Below, in pieces: positions 1 through 5,083 of a stretch of 7,224 bases of DNA. Below the pieces are notes generated by a model. That model had not been told where the DNA came from, searched no databases, and saw nothing but the letters and a program-made list of their open reading frames with translations. The stretch spans positions 1 to 7,224 of the forward strand of contig JAQBVH010000156.1 of the NCBI GenBank assembly GCA_027623615.1. Direction: 5' to 3'. The translations under genes were made by a program, and so were the position numbers. This stretch comes from Planctomycetota bacterium (GTDB lineage Bacteria; Planctomycetota; UBA1135; GCA-002686595). Each line of letters opens with the position of its first letter. Position 1 is the stretch's first letter.

Positions 1-1209
1 GAGGCAGCCGAGCCGCGGGTAGCGCGCGCCGAGCACCGTCTCCATCGGCGTCCCGAACCACCCCTCGATCAGCTCGCCGTAGACCGAGCGGAAGTCGGTC
101 GTCCAGGCGAGGTCGCCCTCGTCCAGCTCGGAGAGGGAGGGGTGCTCGCCATAGAGGCCGCCTTGCACGGGCGCGCCGCACACGAAGAGCGGGCCCGCCT
201 TGCCGTGGTCGGTGCCCTGCGAGGCGTTCTCCTGCACCCGCCGCCCGAACTCGCTGAAGACGAGCACGACCGTCTCCCGCCCCGCCTCACTGCGGCGCAG
301 ATCGGCGAGGAAGGCGCCCAGGCAGCCATCGAGGGTGCGCATCAGCGCGTCGTGGTCCGCCTTCTGATCGGCGTGCGTGTCGAAGCCGCGCAGGACCACC
401 GAGTAGACCCGCGAGCCGACACCCCCCTCGATCAGAGCGGCCACATCGCGCAAGGAGGCTGCCAAGGGGTCGCGCGGATACTCGACCGGCGTCCGGTAGC
501 GCTCGGCCGCGGCGCGGATCGAGCTGCTCGAGACGCGCGCGTCGTCGAGGACCCCGCGCAGACGCGCGAGGGCCTGGTCGCGGCCGCGATGCCTCGACTT
601 GCCCTCTTCCTCGGGTTCCAGGGCCTCGCCCGCCAGCGCCATCGTCGCTTCCGTGTCCTCGTCACCGAACCAGCGGTAGCTCGTCGGCGAGACCAGGGTG
701 ACCGGCGGGTGCGCGCTCGAGTGAAGGGACCAGGGCGCCTCGAGGCCGAAGTGCACGACCAGGTCCGGATGATCCTCCGCGGCCCAGGCCTGGGCGGCCA
801 GCCGGCCGATCCAGCCGTCGCCGGCGGCGCGACCGCGACGATCGGCGGTGTGCCAGACCTCGAAGGCGCGGAAGTGGCTGCGCACCATGTCCGGGTAGCC
901 CACGCCCTCGACCACGGCGAGCCGGCCCGCGTCCCACTCGCGCCCGAGTCCCGCGAGGGCAGCGTGCAGGCCGCGGTACCCGTCGAGGCGCACGAGGTCC
1001 CTGCGCTGATGACGGGTCGCCTCCCGCGCGCGTGCGTAGCCGTCGTCCCCGAAGGGCACCACGGTCGACAGGCCGTCGTTGCCACCCGAGAGCTGCAGCA
1101 GCACGAGGCTGCGCTTGGACGCGGCGGGCCCGAACCCGAGCGCCCACGGAGCAAGGACGGTCGAGGCGGCGCAGCCAGCCAGGAGAGAGCGTCGGTCGAG
1201 CATGGTCAT
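1..1209 (-). CDS. DUF1501 family exported protein (alkaline-phosphatase-like fold), C-terminus beyond window
   Basis: The frame is open for 403 codons from the ATG at 1209 to base 1, so the C-terminus lies outside; the family is usually about 400-450 residues, so little is probably missing. The N-terminus has a twin arginine (R6, R7) followed by a hydrophobic stretch to about residue 30, which suggests Tat export. Family marks are LLQLSGGNDGLS (residues 37-48), RSHFRAFEVWHT (110-121), DGWIGR (131-136), FDTHADQ (276-282), SEFGRR (319-324) and GTDHG (332-336). The paired acidic and histidine residues (N44-D45, D277-H279, D334-H335) resemble the metal site of the alkaline phosphatase/sulfatase superfamily, but the true reaction is unknown. 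The start codon shares its A with the stop of the upstream DUF1800 gene (TGATG), so the two are likely translated together. A second in-frame ATG at 1203 is possible. No ribosome binding site is evident. Family assignment is firm; function is not. Confidence 0.93.
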   Translation of the reverse strand, partial: MTMLDRRSLLAGCAASTVLAPWALGFGPAASKRSLVLLQLSGGNDGLSTVVPFGDDGYARAREATRHQRRDLVRLDGYRGLHAALAGLGREWDAGRLAVVEGVGYPDMVRSHFRAFEVWHTADRRGRAAGDGWIGRLAAQAWAAEDHPDLVVHFGLEAPWSLHSSAHPPVTLVSPTSYRWFGDEDTEATMALAGEALEPEEEGKSRHRGRDQALARLRGVLDDARVSSSSIRAAAERYRTPVEYPRDPLAASLRDVAALIEGGVGSRVYSVVLRGFDTHADQKADHDALMRTLDGCLGAFLADLRRSEAGRETVVLVFSEFGRRVQENASQGTDHGKAGPLFVCGAPVQGGLYGEHPSLSELDEGDLAWTTDFRSVYGELIEGWFGTPMETVLGARYPRLGCL

Positions 1210-2858
1210 CAGAGGAGCTGGGCCTCGGGCAGGGAGAGGATCACGTGCGCGAGGCGCCGCAGGGTGTGCTCGGCCTGTGGGCCGGCCTTGTGCAGACGAC
1301 CCTCCTTGGCGCCGAGCTCCTCACGGGCGCCGCGCAGCACCACGACCAGCATGCGCCGGGTCTCGACCGGGGCGTCGATCGCGAGGAGCCCGTCACACAG
1401 GAGGTCGACGATCTCGCGGTCGGTGCGCGCCTTCCCGCGGCGGACGCGCTCGCTCAGGTTCAGGGCCGGCGCGTACCCGGCGCCGTCGACGATCCGCAAG
1501 AGTCGCGCGAGCTCGTCGCGGCGCTTCGGAGCTCGCGCCATCTCCAGCATGGACTCGCCGTCCATCCTCACCTCGTCGTCCCAGGCGTCCTCGCTCCTGG
1601 CGCTCGCCAGGTCTTCGGGGCGCACGACGCCGAGCAGGGCGCCGACGAGGTTGCTGCGCGCCAGGAGGGTCGAGGTCGTGATCCAGCTCTCGCCACCCTC
1701 CCAGCCCTTCACGCTGGGCGGCTCGAACAGCTGCTCGCCCAGGACCTCGGCGCCGATCAGGATCATGCGTGGATCAGGGTCGAGCTCGAGACGGCGGCAG
1801 GTTCCGACCAGGTAGTCGAGCGGCGAGGCGATGCGAGCAGCGATCACCTCGGCCCGGTAGAACTCGGGGTCGGCGAGCAGGCGCCTCAGGAACGGTCGCA
1901 GCTCGTAGTTGCGACCACGCAGGAAGTCGCCGTACCGCGCGCTGCGCTCGGCCGCGGGCGCGACGCCTTCGAGGTAGGTGATCAGGCGCTGCGCGATGAA
2001 GCGGCCGCAGGCAGGCTGCGCGAGGAGCACATCGACCACGTCGTTCGCGTCGTGGCGACCCTCGATCCCGAGCACGGTCTTCCTGCCCTCGTCGTGGCGC
2101 CGGGGCGAGAAGGCGAAGCCTTCGCCCCGCTCGTAGCCGTTGCCGGTCAGGGCGCGCGCGACCTCGCTCACGTCCTGCTCGCTGTAGTTGCCCTCGCCCA
2201 GGCTGAACAGCTCGAGCAGCTCGCGGGCCAGGTTCTCGTTGGGGTGATCCTTGTCGCTGGCGGCGTTGTCGAGGTACACGAGCATGGCCGGGTCGCGCAG
2301 GATGCCGCGCAGCAGCTCGCCGTAGTTGCCGAGCGCGTGCTTGCGCAGGAGCTGGTTCTGCTGGATCAGCAGGTAGCTGTCCTTGACCTTGGTCGCCTGG
2401 GTCGTCAGCACGCCGTGCCAGAACAGGGTCATGCGCTCCCGCAGCGGCGCGCGGTCCGCAATGAGCTGCTCAGCCCACCACTCCAGATACATCTCCTGCT
2501 GGCGGTGGTGGCGCGCCTTGAGGTCGGCCTTCGCGGCGCGTAGGACCTCGGGCCCCAGATCCTTCAGGTCGCGGCGGCTCTGCTCGTACCCGATGGGCTC
2601 GACGAACGGCGCGCGGGCGCGACGACCAGCGAGGAGCGCTTCGATCGCGCCCTCGAGGCCGAGCTCGACGAACTCGTCGACCCGGTCGGCCGTGGCCCCG
2701 AGTCCAGCTCGGTTGAGCAGGTGACGCGCGTGCCGCGCGTTCCACTCGACGCTAGCCGGTCCGACGCCATCAGGGCCGCCGTCCTCGTCGACAGGGTCCT
2801 GGCCGCTCGCCGTGACGGTGAACAGAAGGAGGAGAGCGAGGTTCGTGATCGTGCGCAT
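1209..2858 (-). CDS. DUF1800 family exported protein
   Basis: This 549-residue protein matches DUF1800 along its length. The marks are ARHLLNRAGLG (44-54), LRERMTLFWHGVLTT (139-153), LRKHALGNYGELLRGILRDP (171-190), AMLVYLDN (191-198), HPNENLARELLELFSLGEGNY (205-225), DVSEVARALTGNGY (229-242), RRHDEGRKTVLG (253-264) and, near the C-terminus, EVLGEQLFEPPSVKGWEGG (371-389). The first residues (MRTITN, then a Leu-rich core to about 15, then TASG) form a Sec-type signal peptide, so the mature protein is probably periplasmic or extracellular. I chose the ATG at 2858 because it begins exactly at this signal; an in-frame TTG at 2876 would add six residues. The molecular function of DUF1800 is unknown, but it is very often encoded next to DUF1501, as here, and the two start/stop codons overlap by one base. 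It follows the redoxin gene on the same strand after a 106-nt gap with hairpins. Confidence 0.95.
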   Translation of the reverse strand: MRTITNLALLLLFTVTASGQDPVDEDGGPDGVGPASVEWNARHARHLLNRAGLGATADRVDEFVELGLEGAIEALLAGRRARAPFVEPIGYEQSRRDLKDLGPEVLRAAKADLKARHHRQQEMYLEWWAEQLIADRAPLRERMTLFWHGVLTTQATKVKDSYLLIQQNQLLRKHALGNYGELLRGILRDPAMLVYLDNAASDKDHPNENLARELLELFSLGEGNYSEQDVSEVARALTGNGYERGEGFAFSPRRHDEGRKTVLGIEGRHDANDVVDVLLAQPACGRFIAQRLITYLEGVAPAAERSARYGDFLRGRNYELRPFLRRLLADPEFYRAEVIAARIASPLDYLVGTCRRLELDPDPRMILIGAEVLGEQLFEPPSVKGWEGGESWITTSTLLARSNLVGALLGVVRPEDLASARSEDAWDDEVRMDGESMLEMARAPKRRDELARLLRIVDGAGYAPALNLSERVRRGKARTDREIVDLLCDGLLAIDAPVETRRMLVVVLRGAREELGAKEGRLHKAGPQAEHTLRRLAHVILSLPEAQLL

Positions 2859-2876
2859 GGGCAGCTGAAGTCCCAA

Positions 2877-2917
2877 CCGGAACCTGAGTTGCCGGTTCCG
2901 GCGAACTCGACCTCGCC
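2877..2917 (-). repeat. Two adjacent inverted repeats in the redoxin-DUF1800 gap
   Basis: CCGGAACC at 2877-2884 pairs perfectly with GGTTCCGG at 2894-2901 around a 9-nt loop. Next to it GGCGA (2900-2904) pairs with TCGCC (2913-2917) around 8 nt, sharing two bases with the first hairpin. Read leftward, the first hairpin ends 18 nt before the DUF1800 ATG. No T-run follows, so a classical intrinsic terminator is not supported. It could be an mRNA structure that tunes DUF1800 translation, a partial attenuator, or a protein-binding dyad. The structure is seen in the sequence; the role is inferred. Confidence 0.4.
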
Positions 2918-2964
2918 AAGGTACCTCAGTCGCGCCCCCTCCGAGGGACGTTCCCCGCCACGGG

Positions 2965-3537
2965 TCAATCCGGGATCAGACAGCCCACGGCCGGCGCCCG
3001 AGACACCTCGACAGGCCGGCCGTCGAGGACGGCGTCGAGGGCATCCGCCAGGTCCGAGGTCGTGGCCCGACGTCGCTTCTTGCCGAGGGCCGCGTACCAG
3101 TCGTCGATGCGGCCGAGGTACGCGAGCTCGCCGCTGCCGTCCAGGACAGCCACCTCGGGGGTGACCGTCGCCCCAACGGCCGCGACCAGGGCATGCTCTG
3201 GATCGAGCAGGACCGGGAACGTGTAGCCGTAGTCGCGGGCGTGTTCCCGCGCGCGGGCGGCGTCCACGGCCGGATCGACATGGACGAGGAAGAAGCTCAC
3301 TCCCGCGCCCGTGTACTCCCCGGCGAGGCGCCCGATCGCCGGCGCGTAGCCGTTCGCGATCGGACAGTCGACGGTCGTGAAGAGCAGGACGTGGGCGCGC
3401 GCGCCCTCGACCTCGAGCGGCGCGACTGCGTGCCCGTCGAGGTCCTGGAACGCGAGTTCCGGGTACTGGCGCCCGCCCGTGGCTGCGCAGCTCGCAGCGC
3501 AGAGCGCGACGGACAGAATCAGCCAGCGCTCAGCCAT
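2965..3537 (-). CDS. Redoxin-domain (AhpC/TSA-like) lipoprotein
   Basis: This is a 190-residue thioredoxin-fold protein. Residues 1-17 form a lipoprotein signal (R4, a hydrophobic core, then AAS-C17), so it is probably anchored to a membrane facing the periplasm. The redox site is FTTVDCPIANGYAP (residues 53-66): a single Cys58 followed by Pro-Ile-Ala-Asn rather than CxxC, which is more like a peroxiredoxin or redoxin than a thioredoxin. The cis-proline loop is TVTPEVAVLD (124-133). The C-terminal block, with GRIDDWY (142-148), LGKKRR (151-156) and AVGCLIPD (183-190), is characteristic of redoxin domains found beside or fused to cytochrome c/copper monooxygenase-like proteins. Cys186 in that block could be a resolving partner for Cys58. 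Its ATG overlaps the end of the upstream gene by 8 nt, so co-translation is likely. Cys13 lies within the signal. The family is clear; the substrate (peroxide, a partner disulfide, or the neighbouring heme/copper protein) is not known. Confidence 0.9.
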   Translation of the reverse strand: MAERWLILSVALCAASCAATGGRQYPELAFQDLDGHAVAPLEVEGARAHVLLFTTVDCPIANGYAPAIGRLAGEYTGAGVSFFLVHVDPAVDAARAREHARDYGYTFPVLLDPEHALVAAVGATVTPEVAVLDGSGELAYLGRIDDWYAALGKKRRRATTSDLADALDAVLDGRPVEVSRAPAVGCLIPD

Positions 3538-5002
3538 CCCGCCGACCCGCAGACTTGAGGGCCTCGAGCTCCTTGGCGGACAGCTCGCCGTCCTCGTTCG
3601 TGTCCATGCGCGCGAGGGAGCTCTTGAACTGCTCGGGAATCTCGTCCGCCGAGAGCCTGCCGTCCCCGTTCTGGTCGAGGCGCATGACGCGCGCGTACCA
3701 GTCGACGCGCACGCGCTTGCGGTTCCGACGCGCGTCGGCGAACTTCGCGCGCACGGCCTCGCTCAGCGCCTTGGTGTCGCCCGCCTCCTTGGCGATCGCG
3801 ATCCAGGTGATCGCGCCCATCTCGTCCGTACTCTCGAGGCCCCAGGTGATGCGCTCGGGCGGCGAGTAGGGGTTGCGCGGGTTCTCGGCCGAGTTGTCGT
3901 AGACCAGCTCGACTTCGAGCCGAGTTCCGGCGGGCAGCGTGATCGGCTCCTGATAGAGGTAGCGCCCCTGCCAGTTGAAGTCCCAGTCGTCGATCAGGAA
4001 CAAGGGCCGCTCCTCGCCGTCCGGGAGCACGGCCCAGGCCCGCATCGTCTTGCCGATGTAGTGGGCGTGCGCTCCGACGGTGACGAGCTCGGTGTCGACC
4101 GGCAGCAGCATCGAATCGCGCAGGGTGAAGTCCTTCAGCCCCGCGGCCACGTCCAGGCCGGCGAAGGCGGCGTACTGGGGCGGGAGCTGCACGCTGACGA
4201 TGCGCTTGGGCGGCTCCTCGGCGAAGTACACGCCGATCTTGGTGCGCTCCTGCTCCTGCTTGCCGGAGGGGTGGAAGTGGGTCTGCAGCAGGAGGTCGGA
4301 GCCCTTGGGCAGGGGCATCGCCAGGGGCTCGGGCAGCGCGAACGGCCCGCCGCCGACCGCCCAGCCCCCGAGCGGGTTTCCGCCGCCTGCGGTCATGCCG
4401 CTGAAGCCCGGCACGGGGTCCGCTGCGTCCATGCGACGCACGTTGCCGGTGTCATCGGAGAAGAACAGCACGTGGTGCACGACGGAGCGCGCCTCGGGTC
4501 GCACCTCGATCGCGCGGATCCACTTGTCCTCGTCGAGGGCCAGCGGCAAGCAGAAGTTGCGGTAGATGTCCGGCCCGTCCGCGGGGATCGTGAAGGCCGC
4601 GTCCATCTCGAGCACGAGGTCGGGCTCGCCCAGCCTCCACTCGCTGCCGAAGGTCGGCTGCGCGGGCGCGGCCGCGGGGTCGCCCTCGGGGCACGCGCCC
4701 TCGATCCACGCGGCGAAGCGCTCGAGCTCCGCCTCGGTCAAGCCGCGCTGGCCGACGAACTCGCCGTGGCCCTCGACCGGGTGCCAGGGAGGCATGTAGC
4801 CGTCGTCCATGACCAGCTGCAGCATGCGCGCGCGCTTCTTGACGTCCTCGTACTCGAGCAGCGGGAAGGGCGCGGCCTCGCCGGGGCGATGGCACTCCGC
4901 GCAGTGGGTGTACATCAGCGCTGCGATCTCGCCGGACCAGGTCGGGGCCTCGAATGTGGCGGGCGAGAGGGCGGCGAGCAGGACGAGGTTCGTGTGCAGC
5001 AT
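3530..5002 (-). CDS. Cytochrome c / copper type II monooxygenase-like (PHM-like) protein with C-terminal EF-hands
   Basis: This 490-residue protein has four parts. Residues 1 to about 19 look like a Sec signal. Residues 22-106 form a short cytochrome c-like domain with the heme motif C34-A-E-C37-H38, then GEAAPFPLLEYEDV and GYMPPWHP; M70 is a possible axial ligand. Residues 120-405 resemble the two halves of peptidylglycine alpha-hydroxylating monooxygenase (PHM): VVHHVLFF (H176, H177), LLLQTHFHPSG (H242) and HAHYIGKTM (H312, H314), plus STDEMG (M395). These match by motif and order the CuH ligands (His-His, His) and CuM ligands (HxH, Met). Residues 443-454 and 467-478 are two canonical EF-hand loops (DQNGDGRLSADE, DTNEDGELSAKE). 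It is the first gene of the leftward set and overlaps the redoxin gene by 8 nt. The start at 5002 is set by the signal; an ATG at 5071 would add 23 residues with no signal character. The family is recognised in planctomycetes, acidobacteria and relatives, but I know of no firm substrate; hydroxylase activity is inferred. Confidence 0.9.
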   Translation of the reverse strand: MLHTNLVLLAALSPATFEAPTWSGEIAALMYTHCAECHRPGEAAPFPLLEYEDVKKRARMLQLVMDDGYMPPWHPVEGHGEFVGQRGLTEAELERFAAWIEGACPEGDPAAAPAQPTFGSEWRLGEPDLVLEMDAAFTIPADGPDIYRNFCLPLALDEDKWIRAIEVRPEARSVVHHVLFFSDDTGNVRRMDAADPVPGFSGMTAGGGNPLGGWAVGGGPFALPEPLAMPLPKGSDLLLQTHFHPSGKQEQERTKIGVYFAEEPPKRIVSVQLPPQYAAFAGLDVAAGLKDFTLRDSMLLPVDTELVTVGAHAHYIGKTMRAWAVLPDGEERPLFLIDDWDFNWQGRYLYQEPITLPAGTRLEVELVYDNSAENPRNPYSPPERITWGLESTDEMGAITWIAIAKEAGDTKALSEAVRAKFADARRNRKRVRVDWYARVMRLDQNGDGRLSADEIPEQFKSSLARMDTNEDGELSAKELEALKSAGRRDG

Positions 5003-5021
5003 GGGAGGGATCCGGTCCGGG

Positions 5022-5083
5022 CGGGATTCGCTGACGATTCTGAGGGCTGCGCCGGGATTGCGACAGCCCATAATGCGCGCCCC
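5022..5083. promoter_or_regulatory. Divergent intergenic regulatory region with dyad and -10-like box
   Basis: Only 81 bp separate the starts of the copper protein gene (leftward) and the UbiD gene (rightward). It holds an inverted repeat: GGGCTGCGC (5044-5052) and GCG-A-CAGCCC (5060-5069) form a 9-bp stem with one bulged A and a 7-nt loop. The dyad abuts CATAAT (5069-5074), the best -10-like box in an otherwise very G+C-rich stretch, on the plus strand 9 bp before the UbiD ATG. A matching -35 is not convincing. CGGGATT occurs twice (5022-5028 and 5053-5059), 31 bp apart, and GATTC also twice (5025-5029, 5036-5040), 11 bp apart, roughly helically phased. This suggests an operator controlling one or both directions. 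The sequences are observed; promoter and operator roles are inferred. Confidence 0.4.

Noticed and set aside
432..1154. Minus-strand 240-codon frame inside DUF1501.
   Set aside because: It is a +1/-1 shifted shadow of DUF1501; the true frame from 1209 carries the GGNDG, SEFGRR and GTDHG motifs and has no internal stop.
142..2543. Long plus-strand frames (142-1815 and 1032-2543) opposite DUF1501/DUF1800.
   Set aside because: Their translations are Arg/Ala-rich antisense shadows with no recognisable motifs, while the minus strand carries full family signatures.
2859..2876. TTG start at 2876 for DUF1800.
   Set aside because: The ATG at 2858 begins exactly at a good signal peptide; the six extra residues add nothing, and TTG is a rare start.
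2877..2901. Perfect 8-bp hairpin as an intrinsic terminator after the redoxin gene.
   Set aside because: There is no T-run after it in the leftward direction, so the hairpin is kept only as a structure of unknown role.
3377..5083. Very long plus-strand open frame continuing upstream of UbiD (1171 codons in total).
   Set aside because: The part before 5084 is antisense to the copper protein gene, which has clear domains, while the antisense translation is a low-complexity Arg/Ala/Val/Gly-rich product. Stop-poor antisense frames are expected in very G+C-rich genes.
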